DNA of 64,000 nucleotides from Branchinecta lynchi (GCA_023053575.1 JAKZAP010000008.1:7986034-8050033); one strand, 5' to 3'. Numbered from the stretch's first letter, positions 50,801 to 60,545 are shown. Translations and numbers: made by a program. Notes: generated by a model not told the origin, from the letters alone.

Positions 50801-53800
50801 GAAGTACCAAACTCGCGGGATCACTATAAATTCGCCCCCCCCCCCCCAAACTCCCCACAGTGACCGGATACGGTCCATTTTGTCGTTCATATATCTAGGA
50901 CATATCCTTGTTCTTCCCATCAAGTTTCAAAACTAAGCGTTCCCCAAGATTTCCGGTACCCCCTCCATCTCCCCTTATTGTCACCGGATCCAGTCCAGGT
51001 TTAAAATGGGGTGCCTGAGACACGAGGTCTTTCTATAAATCAAGTTTCATTAAGGTCCGACCACCCGTTCGTAAGTTAAAATACCTCACTTTTCCGGATT
51101 CCCCCTCCCCCCCCCCAGATGGTCGGATCGGGGAAACGACTATTCTCAAGTCAATCTGTTCGGGTCCCTGACATGCCTGCCAAGTCTCATCGTCCTAGAA
51201 CATCAGGAAGTATCGAACCCGCGGGATCACTAGAAATTTGGATCCCCCTCAACTCCCCCACAGTGAGCGGATCCGGTCCGGTTATGTCAATCACGTATCT
51301 AGGACTTGGGCTTGTTCTTTTTACCAAGTTTCATCCAAATCTCTCCACTCTAAGCGTTTCCCAAGATTTCCGGTTCCCCTCTCACTGGATCCGGTCCGGA
51401 TTTAAAATGGGACGTCTGAGACACCGGGTCTTTCTATATATCAGTTTCGCAAAGATCTGATCACCCAGTCGTAAGTAAAAAAAAAAAAAAAAAATCGGAT
51501 TCCCCCTCCCTCCCCCCCCCCCCCCCCCGCGATCGTATTGGGAAGTGAATATTCCCAACTTAATCATTTGGGGTCCCTGATATGCCTGCAAAGTTTCATC
51601 GTCCTAGCTTATGTGGAAGTACCCGAACTAGCAAAACCTGGACAGACCGACCGACGGACGGACAGAAATTACGATTGCTAGGTGCCAAGTCAATATGCAC
51701 TGTAAGTAGCCACCGAAGGCGATAATGAGTCGCCGCTAATCCGACAGTCGGGACCGCGTTCTGTGAGCACTTTTAACACTCAACTTAAACACAGCAACAA
51801 AACTACAAAACCAAAGTAAGCTACCCAACCAATATCCGGATGGAAATGGCTGCATATAATCGTATACATACTACAGCCTTTCATGGCTTAGTGATGCAAA
51901 CCGCATACATGAGAACAAAACGCGAGTCAGTCAGTCTTCCACAACTCCCTGGTTATAAGCCGATGCCAAAGGCATATTGACGCATCTGGCATAGCCTACG
52001 CCAAATGCTGGATATACCTAATATCCGCATTTGGCATAGGCTAAAGGCTATGCTGGAGGCTGGCTACCCCATGGAAAATGCTGGGTACCCTGATCCTGAC
52101 CTACTCCACTATAAAGGAACTATGATTAGTTGATTTCTGAGCTTCACTCGAATCATCACGATAGCGATACCCAGTATCTGGCATAGGATAACCAGCGTTA
52201 TGTATAGGCCATACTAAATGCTAGATATACCCAGCGTTTGGAGTTGAGTATCCCAAAATCAAGCATTTGAGGTAGACTGCTTCGGATGGGAGATTAATCC
52301 CGAATGATGCAGGAGATGGCCTATGCAAGATCTATAAGCATTTTACTTAAACACATCCGTTATAGGAGCCCTTGTATAATTTCCTGTTTATGTTCCAATA
52401 TTCTGAAACAGCTGAAAACTCTAAAACAAAGCTCTGCTTGTAATAACTTACCCACGGCTTTGACTATTCTAAGCTTTTCTCCCGGGCCGTTGACTTCTAT
52501 AGCGGTTCATCTGACGCGCGAGCTTCTCGCAAATAATCTTCGTGAAACAGCAAATACGCATCGAAAATAGCAAAACAGGGAAAGCGTATCGTATGAAATT
52601 CAGGCCTTCGTGGACGAAGGGATTACGGGAATGTATTGGCATTTTGGTACGACTGGTCCTTTAGCACTTTTACCTCGCTGTTTAGTACGAAAACACGAGA
52701 GGCCTCCGCTGTCATTTCTTGAGTACTTCATCCTATCTCTTTACCAAGTGAGGGTTTCCGCCACGGGAAATCTCGCCGGTACGATAATTCGCAAAGGTGG
52801 TAAGAACAACCAATTTCCTCAAAACAGACTGAAACATTGCATAGGAATCTCAACCATGAGTACAGGCAAAGCTGAAACAGAGTTTACGCAAAGGAGAAAC
52901 AGAATTCATGCAAAGCAGAAATAGACTTACAGTAAACTACATGCCTTGCCAAAGAATCGACCAGTCTCCTCTCAGGACAGTTCTGAGAGTACGACGTCAC
53001 CGAAATGGTAGATGCGTTGTGTGGGAGGGGCCTCTCTTCTACAGGTGACGAGGGCTCACTCAAAGGTCCAAAGATCGGTGAAGGTGAGATCATTGATATC
53101 TTCTGATGATACGATGCGACGTATTCCTACGAAGATCAGACAGTTTAACCTCCTGACAAAGAAGGAAGCTCAAACTGTCAGAAATTTTGATAACAGATAA
53201 CACATGTTTGCGCATCCTTGTGGTACAAATTATAAGAGTGAATATATTATAACACTTTTAAGCGTTACCTTTTCACGAAATTTAACTATTCAGCTACTAG
53301 CTTAAAGGGGTCATAACGGAAGTTATATTAAAATATTTAATATATTTAAAAGGGGTCAAATGTTACCGAAGTTCTGACAGTGCAGGAGTAAACACACCTT
53401 ACTGCACTATTTTCAGGTTACTCTCGTCTTATGTGACCGCAATAGATCCTACCTTGTAAGACTGATGCGACTTTGCCCTAGGGAGGTTAAGAGCGTGTTC
53501 CACCCTACTTACCGTAGTTAATACGCACGACGTCACGAATTTGGCTTCCGGACTGGAACATATTTTTCTATTTTCGCCAATATATCACTCCACGGGGTAA
53601 TCCAGCCAATCATGTTACAGGGATCCGTAGTTACCAGGCTTACTACGCTCCCGAGCATGGCAAGCAAATAGTTACTATTCCAAGCGAAGTAACTTTTCGT
53701 GAGGTTGGAACGGAAATGGTAACTATTGGTTACTATTGTTAAAAGAGTGAAACACGCTCTAAACCTTGGCTATACTCACTGCTAAAGAAAATGGTTGGCA

Positions 53801-56800
53801 GAACTCGACCCTCACAGCTCCTTTCTTCCCACCAGCACCGATGATAAGCTGACAAGCTGCCTTTGTGACAGACCAAAGCGATTCTGGTTTCTTTGGCTGT
53901 CCCAGTTCTTCGCAAACGAAAGTGCCATCAGGAATAAGCTCATACGACATGGCCACCGGCACGATAAGGACGTCTTCTACGAAGCCATTGCTGTAAGTGT
54001 CGTAGATTACACCAAGAAGGCCGGCTGCAACAAATAAGAGTGAGCAGAAGGTTTACACCAGAGAGGATCATATCCTATTCCAATTCTAAGAAGAAACGGA
54101 ACTGAACATGCCCGTTTACTATAATTATGTAAAGACTATATTGCACCATTTAAGGCTAAGGATCTCGAAGTAATTGGAATGCTCGCAGAGAGCGAGCTAA
54201 AAAAAAAGGTATCAGCATCTGAATCATTAAAAGAACCCTTCTTGCTTGTTCTGCCTTTTATAAGGTACCTAGCTCCCTTGTGGAATTATAAGCTTCTTAA
54301 ATCTCCACCTTTTTCCATTATTTCGTTGTCTACCTATGAGTTTTAGCGCTTTTCCGGCCTTGCCGAATTAACACAACGCAAAGTTTGCCGAAATACTCAG
54401 AGCGTGTTCCACCCTTCTAACAATAGTTACTATTAGTTACTATTTCCGTTCCATCCTCACAAAAAGTTACTACGCTGACCGTTCCAACCTTGTCGGAATA
54501 GTAACTAATGGTTACTATTTGCTTACCATGCTCAGGAGCGTAGTAACTACGCATCTCTGTAACGTGATTGGTCGGATTCGCCCCTGGCGTGAGATCCTGC
54601 TGGAAAATAGAAAAATCGTTCCAGCCTTGACGGCAAAAAGCCAGAGATCGTGACGTCATGCGTAGTAACTACGGTAAGTAGGGTGGGACACGCTCTCAAT
54701 GTCCGCTGACAACTCATAGGCACATACGTATACAAGAATCTTCTGTTTTTTACTACTTCTGTTTGCGTTTTCCAACTTTGTAACCACGGCACGTTCAGTT
54801 TCCAAACGTTTTGCTTCCAGCCGCCGCGTCGAGGAGTATAGGAAGGCTGGATAGTGTCGACAAGCGCTAACAAGAAAATCACTAAATTCAGGTGAAAAGT
54901 AGTGGTACTCTTGAAAAACCTTTTTTTGTCGATACCTTTCATAGGGAAAAGATCATTTCTAGTAAGTGTTGTGCTTTAACTGATTCAGCATTACTCGAAT
55001 CTTCGGTAAGGCTGTTCCCTATCACGGAGAGGGACTTGTAGGTAAGAACCGGTTGTTTAGGGCACGGAAACATTCACGAATGACGAGTTAGAAACTTGTG
55101 CAACTTAGTGCACCACTGCGTTTTCTTCTCCATAATCTATCGCTGTAAACTAGAATTAAGTGTTTACCCACGAGAAATATACCATTTTGGGTGACGGGCC
55201 AGAAACTTGTGCAAATTAATGTACATCAGATGTACATGTACATCTCTAAGGAGTGTGTTATCAGTTTTCTTGAAGTAAAAATTCTTCTTGGGTTTCGAGG
55301 GGTTGACAACTTCTCCGTTTAAAGGATAGTGAAGAAACAAAACCAACTCGCAACACTTGTATCGGCGAAGCTGACGGAAGGTTGCTACAAAACTTCACGT
55401 TTCCCAGGCAACGTAAATCTAGTTTCAAGTAAAATTAGAGCCGCAAATTCATATTCTTTTGAATCGTTGCGCCGATGTTAACTTTTACAGGTTTTCATGT
55501 ACCACTCAGCACTGTATTCGTTCTATCTGCTAGAAAGGCAATCCAAGCCGGAGGGAACGAGAAGCCTCCATCTACGCCATCAGCCAAGTTTGATGGGTAA
55601 TGAATTCATTCAGAAGAGACACGGATGGGACTAAAAAGGATCAGCTGCCATACCTTTCGGGATGGAAGGTTTGCCAGAGCGACTTCTTCCTCCTTCAATG
55701 AAAATCTCCATACTGTGGCCAGCTCGAAGGCAGTGGGCAACGTACGAGTGCAGCACGGCCCTGTAGACGAGATCCTTTTCCCCTTCGCACGAATCCAATC
55801 GTCGACGAATGAAAAACGCGCCGAGGTTTTGAGCAAATTCCCTGTAACAAAGAACTGATAAGGGAGAGCACGAAAGTTGGGTTGAACCTGCGGCGCATTT
55901 ACCGGCTTCTGACTGAAGGCCAACACTGGATAGCGTTGATAACCTCTAGCGAAATGTCGCGCTGTTGCAAATACATATAGTAAAATTGGTTCCTTCACAG
56001 CGCATTCTCATTGGTTTGCAGGTAGCGAGCGCTAACACCCAGAAAAAGCACGTGTCGAACGGTGGTTAATGTAAGCTGTTCGATTACGAATCAAACGATA
56101 CGATTGATTCTACATCTTCTTATCAAGGGCGTCACGACTAGGAGGGGGGACCGGAATGTTTCCGACCAGTCGGTAAAAAAAATAGTCGAGTCGGCGCGAA
56201 GTGCCGCGATTTTTAATAAAAACAGTCAATTTTTCTTGGAAACAGTCGATTCCATAAGACGCAGCCCTAAAGTGCTAACACACAATAAGGATTTTCCGTA
56301 CCTTTGTCAGCAAGTTGAAAAAGTCTCAGCTTTTTCGTATGGGATTGATGGTGGTTCGTAAATCATGGCAGGAATTCCAGATCGCGAACACCAGACCCTG
56401 ATCGTCTGTCCAATGCATCAGAAGTATTTGGACACAATTTAAGGCTTAAACTGTTCCTTGCGTCACGCGCTTAACTCAGCACACATCCTACTAATGACAT
56501 ACTTACAAATACTCTTTCACACCACCCTTCTGATCTCATCCCGCCTACACAACTCATTACGACAGAGATTTTGTTCGGAAAAAAATAAACGAGAAATATA
56601 TCCATGCGAAACGATGCATAGCTCCTAGAACTCCACATGTTACGGTAATAATACTGCGAAAGCGAATCAGGCACAGAATTATTTTGTTCTGTGCACTGGA
56701 GCGTAGAAAACTGGGGCTTGGCAATCTAAATTAACAAGGAAAGCTTCATTGTTCTATTTCAACTGTGAGAATGCTGGACCCTCAACACGAGGTGTCTCAC

Positions 56801-57249
56801 ATTAAAAAAAGTAGCATTTTCAAAAAGGTACAAATAAACCAGAGCGGAAAGTGCTCAAACAAAAGTGCGTTATCCAAACCCAACGCATGTAACCGTTATT
56901 TTCGGTAATCCCCACGGAGGTGTAGCCTAACACGCCGGACGCTGGTGTGGGGCGATGTGTGTGTGGGGGGGGGGGGGCTTCCTTGAAACGAGAACCATAA
57001 GTCTAAGACACTTACCCCACAAATGGCAGCCTGAGGTTGTCGCCCGCGGCAATTAACGGACACCTCATTTCGTAGTCGTACAGCACAAACGTCAACAAAA
57101 TGTAATCCAAATGAGACTTGTGAAGTGGGAGGTAGACGATCGGTGTTCCTGTTTTTTCAGCTCGCTTCAGTACCTCTATCTGTCCCTTGTGAACCCGGAC
57201 AGCGGATACAAGATGTCGAAGCGTCTTGTGTAGCGCGTACGAGACGAAC
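35806..57249 (-). CDS. GPAM: Mitochondrial-type glycerol-3-phosphate acyltransferase, last 10 exons
   Basis: Minus-strand exons: 57,249-57,016, 55,841-55,654, 54,024-53,780, 53,102-52,931, 47,930-47,746, 46,819-46,666, 41,005-40,791, 39,451-39,329, 38,058-37,866, 35,981-35,806 (TAA). All nine junctions are GT/AG and in phase, giving about 627 residues. The enzyme transfers acyl from acyl-CoA to sn-1 of glycerol-3-phosphate, the first step of glycerolipid synthesis, at the outer mitochondrial membrane. Motif I HKSHLD (catalytic H-x4-D), motif II GAFFIRRRLD, motif III FIEGGRSRSGK and motif IV VPVAMSY are all present. Later exons match GPAT1: GQPKKPESLWSV, VDSLARHVVY, KKFDLAF and NLSYYAN. GPAT1 proteins are near 800-830 aa, so about 200 N-terminal residues must lie upstream, beyond the gap and Polinton or out of order. 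No disruption is seen in the visible part. GNPAT is less likely because of the C-terminal match. Confidence 0.92.
36010..36385 (+). mobile_element. Palindromic TIR family D, copy 3
   Basis: This is the best-preserved copy, about 375 bp. Left end: GCGTTTTTGCAGATACCATGG; right end: its inverse, ATAGTATCTGCAAAAACGCAACT. Each terminus contains a self-palindrome AGATACCATGGTATCT, and internal ACCGTGGTAT/ATACCACGGT pairs repeat the theme. It is non-coding and lies in the last GPAT intron. Confidence 0.75.
36705..37085 (-). repeat. Interspersed repeat family H, copy 4
   Basis: CGCACTACATAGTGTTTC, AGATAGTTGACCACTTTAC and ACTTATGAAGTGAAGAATC match 12,760-13,160. Confidence 0.6.
37105..37502 (+). mobile_element. 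LINE 3' end (RT C-terminus and tail)
   Basis: The + frame has LAKLDLSTLAQRYEQIILRF, then KFLLSKPQHRDILPP and a basic TRHQNKLVPV...RTNRHANSFVPFF, the usual last residues of LINE reverse transcriptases. A T-rich stretch and AAATAAACC(TATCTCTCTCT) follow, a short tandem tail. It is on the strand opposite to GPAT, in its last intron. Confidence 0.65.
38483..38923 (+). other. GC-rich intronic block with frames open on both strands
   Basis: This stretch lies in the GPAT intron between 38,058 and 39,329. It has a 146-codon + frame and a 113-codon minus frame overlapping it, neither recognisable. It contains a two-arm hairpin (38,668-38,741). It may be an unrecognised repeat or a retrocopy fragment. 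Confidence 0.3.
39510..40215 (+). repeat. Minisatellite element, family A, full-looking copy
   Basis: It runs from AGACCAAAAGTTTCGATGGG through GATCCCAAAAATTTAATATT and three repeat units with CTTACCCCTA. It ends at CACACCAAGTTTGAACAAAAT, AGACAGACGGACGGACGGAC and TTTTGGGATCCCAAAAA. The TGGGATCCCA blocks at both ends make it look like a complete element. Confidence 0.7.
41820..42200 (+). repeat. ~125-bp tandem units upstream of family B
   Basis: Units share GTAAGCAGAACCTTTGAGGC, AATGATCATRGGCC and CACTTTGCGGT, as at 32,400-32,930. The block passes directly into a family-B copy. Confidence 0.6.
42200..43400 (+). repeat. C-rich minisatellite composite, family B, copy 4
   Basis: At least three units carry CCAAGTTTCATCGYCCTAGC, CCGGAATTCC, C-runs of 8-14, and GAGACACGAGGTCTTTAC. 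It lies in the large GPAT intron between 41,005 and 46,666. Confidence 0.75.
43400..44240. other. No gene recognised
   Basis: This is intronic to GPAT. Two short blocks (GATGAAGATGCCTTTTTGACG; AGCCTACTGTAGACCTAC) repeat locally, but no exon or RNA gene is visible. Confidence 0.4.
44240..44940 (+). repeat. Tandem-unit repeat family L, copy 1
   Basis: Units of about 170 bp share GCCCAKATTKCCCATGAGTTA, ACCCTCCCRYTCACC and GATGAAATTCCTTGTGCTTT. The right flank holds GCGACGTACTTCAATCTTTAAT. The same sequence appears inverted at 58,565-58,794, cut by the assembly gap. Confidence 0.6.
45290..45555 (+). repeat. C-rich minisatellite, family B, short copy
   Basis: AAGTTCCATTAAGATCCAATC, a poly-C run, GATGGCCGGATCGGGCAAGTG and a final ACCGACGGCCGAAGAGCAAGTGCC match the 3' end of larger family-B copies. 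Confidence 0.65.
46985..47640 (+). mobile_element. Palindromic TIR family D, two adjacent copies
   Basis: Two decayed copies (about 46,985-47,280 and 47,281-47,640) lie head to tail. Landmarks are GCAAAAACGCAACTAATAG at the junction, ACCATGGTATCTGATACC, TTTGTCAAATTGGT and a second GCAAAAACGCAACTAATG. They lie in the GPAT intron between exons 47,746 and 46,819. Confidence 0.6.
48102..49508. mobile_element. hAT-like non-autonomous element with 8-bp TSD
   Basis: Ends are CAGTGGCGTCGCAAG and the inverse of CAGGGGCGTCGCAAG. Flanking 8-bp duplications GGTCTATA are exact (48,094-48,101 and 49,509-49,516). The 1407-bp interior has G and C runs just inside the ends, then about ten diverged short units around GGGATTCGGTA.TTATAC. 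There is no transposase frame. It inserted in a GPAT intron. Confidence 0.88.
49605..51705 (+). repeat. C-rich minisatellite composite, family B, longest copy
   Basis: It opens with AACAAGAGCTACGAGCTAATATGG and closes with GACCGACCGACGGACGGACAG and a GGTGCCAAGTCA. Between them are seven or eight diverged units with poly-C runs up to 18. No coding frame is conserved. Confidence 0.75.
51950..52275 (+). repeat. TTTGGCATAG repeat family, best copy
   Basis: Many short, often inverted copies of TTTGGCATAG, CCAAATGCTGG and GATATACCCAG are clustered here. The family also appears near 3990-4240 and 7555-7710. Confidence 0.55.
53165..53375 (+). repeat. Interspersed repeat, family M, copy 2
   Basis: TTTTGATAACAGATAACACATGTTTGCGCATC and AGCTTAAAGGGGTCATAAC match 19,925-20,170. 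Confidence 0.5.
53490..53760 (+). mobile_element. MITE family F, copy 1
   Basis: Ends are GAGCGTGTTCCACCCTACTTACC and AAAAGAGTGAAACACGCTC. The interior has CGTAGTTA, GACGTCACGA and GTTACTATT blocks, inverted relative to 54,399-54,700. It ends about 20 bases from the donor site of the GPAT exon at 53,780. Confidence 0.8.
54399..54700 (-). mobile_element. MITE family F, copy 2
   Basis: It is bounded by GAGCGTGTTCCACCCTTCTAAC and GTAAGTAGGGTGGGACACGCTC, an 18-20 bp terminal inverted repeat, total about 300 bp. Internal GTAGTAACTACG palindromes are present. The partial frame 54,547-54,942 on the minus strand crosses its edge and is not a gene. Confidence 0.82.
54700..55650. other. No gene recognised
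   Basis: This is intron sequence of GPAT between 54,024 and 55,654 outside the MITE. A minus frame starting near 54,942 begins with a hydrophobic stretch but terminates inside the MITE and has no recognisable domain. Confidence 0.4.
56126..56260 (+). mobile_element. Fragment of the 27,683-type hAT element
   Basis: AAGGGCGTCACGACTAGGAGGGGGG, then CGACCAGTCGGTAAAAAA and GAGTCGGCGCGAAGTGCCGCG, match the element at 27,683-28,011 read from its right end. The other terminus is missing. Confidence 0.65.
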
Positions 57250-57414
57250 CTGAAGAAAGCAAGGATTAGTAACATTTTACTTTGGGAGGACCCATACTAG
57301 CTTACGTACTATATATACCGAATAGCTCTGGTAAAAAAAAAAAAATCTCCCACGATTTTTCAGAGACATCCTTCATCAAACCAATCAATAGATTGTCTTT
57401 CGACCGCTTTTGAA

Positions 57415-58110
57415 GCTTAAGACGAGCTACGAGCTCACATGGCCCTTGTTGCGAGTAGATGAGAACGTCACTAAATACCCCCGTTCCACCCCCCTAGGTT
57501 CTAACCTAGAAGTAGGAAATCTAGTTTCGCTCGACTCTGAGCATGTCAGGCATCGCCTGGGAGGATCTAGGGCAAATACATTTTCTACTTTCCAAGTTTA
57601 AATCCACTCGTTTGATCCCTAGACGTGCCACACTACTTCCGGTACCCGAACACATGAATGGATCATCCAAAGCATCTTCTCTCACCACCGATCGAGACGA
57701 AGAATCGTAGCTGGCGTATCCATGGTATACACCATTTGAATATACCGATCAAGTTTCACTCGAATCTGAGCATTTTAAGGAAAATTCCGCCCCCCCCCCC
57801 CCCCCCACCGTGCCCAGATCCGGTCTGGACCCTAAAATATGTCATCTACGGCACATGATCTGTCTACTTACCAAGTTTTATTCAAATCGCTCGGCTCGTT
57901 TGACCACTATGCGAGCTAAAATATTTCCGGGACTCCCATCTCCACCCCCCCCCCCCCACCCCACCCGATTGTGGCTGAATACTACTCGAACATATAAATG
58001 TCGCATCTCCGACATCTCATCTTCCCGTCCGTCAAGTTTGACTCGAATCGGAGCATATCTGCAAATTTCCGGTTCCCACTTCATCCTCCTCCTACCGTGG
58101 CCGGGGCAAT
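57415..58110 (+). repeat. C-rich minisatellite composite, family B, partial copy
   Basis: It opens with AAGACGAGCTACGAGCTCACATGGCC. Internal units carry C-runs up to 17 and CCAAGTTTTATTCAAATCGC. A fragment of foldback family C (GAAGAATCGTAGCTGGCGTATCC) is embedded at about 57,708. Confidence 0.65.
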
Positions 58111-58564
58111 TTCAATTCAATTGAATTCACCTTATTCAAAAAACTTGCGACGGACAGAGCCGACTATTAAAAAACAAGTGCGCAAGCGCTCAGACGTGGA
58201 GTGTAAAAGTAAAATGTTTATCACATTTATTTACAAGCAGCTTTAGAACCAAGACATTTCTCATTCCCAATAACCAAACAAGTATTGAAATAACCTTGTA
58301 ATCACCCCCCTTTAAAAGCTTTAAATGTAAACAAACCGCCAGTATAAATCCAAAGAAATGTTGAAGATCTTGCACGAATAGCATTTTGTCGAACACTGAA
58401 TGGTCTGACTGCCAGTCCCACCCTTTACAGCTCTTGTCCATTAGCAAGGTAATAACAAGTGCAATAAACCAATTCGTGGCAGACTAATGCCCCCTTTGTC
58501 GCAATTCATTAAGAATGGCATATCGTCGATCATATGACAAAGCAGTCCAGTTTCCAACTGTTCA

Positions 58565-58794
58565 TTAAAGATTAAAGTACGTCGCGTCGTCGTATTTGTT
58601 GATGTTACACAAAATCCTCATCCATAGATATATCTCCCCAAATTTAGAAGAGTTGGACATGAGACCTGTCATAGACAAATTGAACTCATGGGAAATCTGG
58701 GACCAGCTGCCCATGAACGGGAGGGGGGGGGGGGGGGGGTTCAACTCTCCCCAGTCCCTGTGATCCAAAAGCACAAAGGAATTTCATTACCTTA
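58565..58794 (-). repeat. Tandem-unit repeat family L, inverted copy
   Basis: ATTAAAGATTAAAGTACGTCGCG, AACTCATGGGAAATCTGGG and CACAAAGGAATTTCATTACC are the reverse complement of 44,480-44,890. The copy runs into the N gap. Confidence 0.65.
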
Positions 58795-58894
58795 NNNNNN
58801 NNNNNNNNNNNNNNNNNNNNNNNNNNNNNNNNNNNNNNNNNNNNNNNNNNNNNNNNNNNNNNNNNNNNNNNNNNNNNNNNNNNNNNNNNNNNNN
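58795..58894. other. Assembly gap (100 N)
   Basis: Exactly 100 N mark a gap of unknown true size. Sequence on the left is host repeat; sequence on the right is Polinton integrase. The Polinton terminus nearest the integrase is therefore missing, and the join may not be genomic. Confidence 0.95.
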
Positions 58895-59819
58895 GAATTA
58901 ATTCCCCACTTTTGTCAGATATTTCATAAGTAATGGGAATGGTAGGTCTGATGGTTGCTATCTGAAATACTTCATCCGTATAATTAGGTAAATATCCTTT
59001 ATCGAAAATACTTTTTTCTTTTTTAATTCTGACTAAATCCCCTACTTTGACGTTTCCTGTGATTTTGTACTCATCTACTGGAGGAAACAGAGCACTAAAA
59101 ACCTTTTTCTGATTAACCTTTTTACTAGCATCAACTGGTTTCATTTGTATTGAACGGTGGTACGAGTTATTATAATTACTCACAAATAAAGGTAAAATAT
59201 CAATCCAATTAGTAGTGCTATTGTGAGTGAAATATTTCCATAGCTTTTCTTTTAGCGTTCTACTGAACCGTTCAACGATTTGTGCTTTCAATTCGCTTTC
59301 AGATGCAAACCAGTGTATGCCGTTATTTTTCAAAAAAGTTTGAACATTTCTCATCACAAATTCTTTACCTTTATCAGTTTGTAGTTTCTTAGGAATTCTT
59401 TCTTTAAATATAACACTGAATGCTTTTATTATTTCAGCACCCGTTTTGTCTTTCAGAGGGATACACCAAGCATATTTACTAAAGCAATCAATAACAGTTA
59501 AAATGTAATTTGTTTTATTATTTTCTTTTTTATATTTCTGCATGTCAACTAAATCAGCTTGCCATTGCTCATCAACATAGTGAACATACACTCGCCTCCT
59601 TTCAAAGTTATGATAGGAAGGTTTGTGTAACGTATACACATTCTCATTTTGCAACACATTTTTTATTTTATCCTTGGAAACCTTAACACCATTTTCTTTT
59701 AATTTTCTGTAAATATCATCCACACCTGAATAATTAGAATAATACGTCTTTAAAATATCTGTTTCTGCGTTGAGGTTTTTTTTAAAAAGCGATTTTTCCT
59801 CGATCCGCAAATAACACAA
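58895..59819 (-). CDS. Polinton integrase (rve/DDE), C-terminus lost in gap
   Basis: The frame is open from about 59,840 down to the gap. The order of features fits Polinton integrases: a helical N-terminal part; the catalytic triad as D in QADLVDMQKY, D in LQTDKGKEF and E in AQIVERFSRTLKEKLW; then NYNNSYHRSI; and a C-terminal KVGDLVRIKKEKSIFDKGY block. No ATG precedes the catalytic core in this frame before an upstream TAA; the first ATG falls in VDMQ, inside the active site. The start is therefore unexplained. It may come from -1 frameshifting out of the overlapping zinc-ribbon frame, a non-ATG codon, or an indel in the A-run at 59,776-59,783. Confidence 0.9.
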
Positions 59820-59917
59820 TTCCCTTTCAGCATTGGAACATTATTTTTTTGTGACACTGCCTTAAACATTGATTCAGTGTCAGTGCTCTTTTTACATTTC
59901 ATACAATAAATCTCCAT
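59750..59917 (-). CDS. Small zinc-ribbon protein (55 aa) overlapping the integrase frame
   Basis: The ATG at 59,917 sits in the shared AATAAATG block. The protein opens with YCMKCKK and has CVICGSRKNRF near residues 33-43, giving two CxxC pairs about 28 residues apart, a zinc-ribbon. Small proteins of this pattern (CxxC, ~30 aa, CxxCG, RF.K) are known in Polinton-like and adintovirus-like elements; their role is not established to my knowledge. The frame stops at 59,750, overlapping the integrase frame by about 70 bases. It was missed by length-limited ORF finding. Confidence 0.72.
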   Translation of the reverse strand: MEIYCMKCKKSTDTESMFKAVSQKNNVPMLKGNCVICGSRKNRFLKKTSTQKQIF

Positions 59918-59922
59918 TTATT
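59915..59922 (-). promoter_or_regulatory. AATAAATG start block, zinc-ribbon ORF
   Basis: The minus strand reads TTCTAATAAATGG, with the ATG being the zinc-ribbon start. The same block precedes three other ORFs of this element. It could act as a TAAATG-type late promoter element or as a poly-A signal of the preceding gene. Confidence 0.5.
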
Positions 59923-59934
59923 AGAAAACAATTT

Positions 59935-60205
59935 TTATAAACGAAAAGCAACCAACTTCATTTTGCGCTTAATGTAGGAAATACAGTGAAGTCCACAGTT
60001 TAATTCATCTATATTTTGAACAGCAAGATTTTCATAAGCTATTTTTTTCTTTGAAGTTCTTAGATATTTAATTATTTCTTTTCCTGGGGGAATACCGAAA
60101 GAATCAAAAAATTCTACATGGGGGTATTCAGGTAGATTACAATACGCAACCCAGTGAGTTCCAGGCATTCCGAGTTTATCATAATTAATGACACCGCATT
60201 CTTTA
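59935..60205 (-). pseudogene. Adenain-like cysteine protease, C-terminal part, split by a LINE
   Basis: The visible part holds the catalytic residues of the adenovirus-type maturation protease: His in GTHWVAY, Asp in FFDSFG, and Gln...Cys in QNIDELNCGLHC. It ends with a TAA at 59,935. In virus-like elements this enzyme cleaves capsid precursor proteins. The coding sequence begins abruptly at about 60,205, where a LINE 3' end is inserted. The N-terminal part is on the far side (60,546 onward). The apparent ATG at 60,243 lies in LINE sequence and is an artefact. As it stands the gene cannot yield a normal protease. Confidence 0.88.
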
Positions 60206-60545
60206 TTACAAATATGCGAAGTACCTCCTACGGCTTCCACCATGGACTAGCAACCGTTTTGTGACAAGTCGGTATGGGATTATCGACCCTGCTGAAGCGA
60301 TCATAGCTCAGATTGCCAGATACAACTCTGGTATTGTTGCTCATCCTTGGGCAACCATTTTGAGGCAGTAGTTCTGTCTTTTGTATTTTTGTATTTAGGT
60401 ATCCATCTCGTTCTTTGTTTTTCTGTATTAGTGTATTCTCTCGTAGTGTGTTTCTCGTTTTCTTTTTATCTTGTACTCCATCTGTTTTCTTTTGATGGGA
60501 AATAAATATATACATACATAAATATATACATACATACATACATAC
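60206..60545 (+). mobile_element. LINE 3' end inserted in the Polinton protease gene
   Basis: From TACAAATATGCGAAGTACC to the tail ATAAATATATACATACATAAATATA(TACA)n the sequence matches 1610-1935 almost base for base, apart from a 3-bp indel, a few substitutions and tail length. It is therefore a fairly young, strongly 5'-truncated insertion, opposite to the Polinton genes. Both flanks carry an AT-rich ATAAATA / AATAAAG sequence that may include a short target duplication. Confidence 0.9.

Noticed and set aside
54547..54942. 131-codon minus frame with a hydrophobic start
   Set aside because: It runs into a MITE at 54,700 and has no recognisable domain; it lies in a GPAT intron on the same strand without fitting splice phases.
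35806..57249. Assignment to GNPAT (DHAP acyltransferase) or AGPAT
   Set aside because: The long C-terminal part and the GQPKKPESLWSV and RHVVY regions fit GPAT1; AGPAT proteins end soon after motif IV.
60206..60243. ATG at 60,243 as the protease start
   Set aside because: The first dozen codons come from the inserted LINE, not from the protease. The true N-terminal signature is at about 60,560-60,640.
60466..60545. Y/C/M-rich C-terminus of the PX-like frame as a membrane segment
   Set aside because: It is the translation of the LINE TACA tail read backwards.
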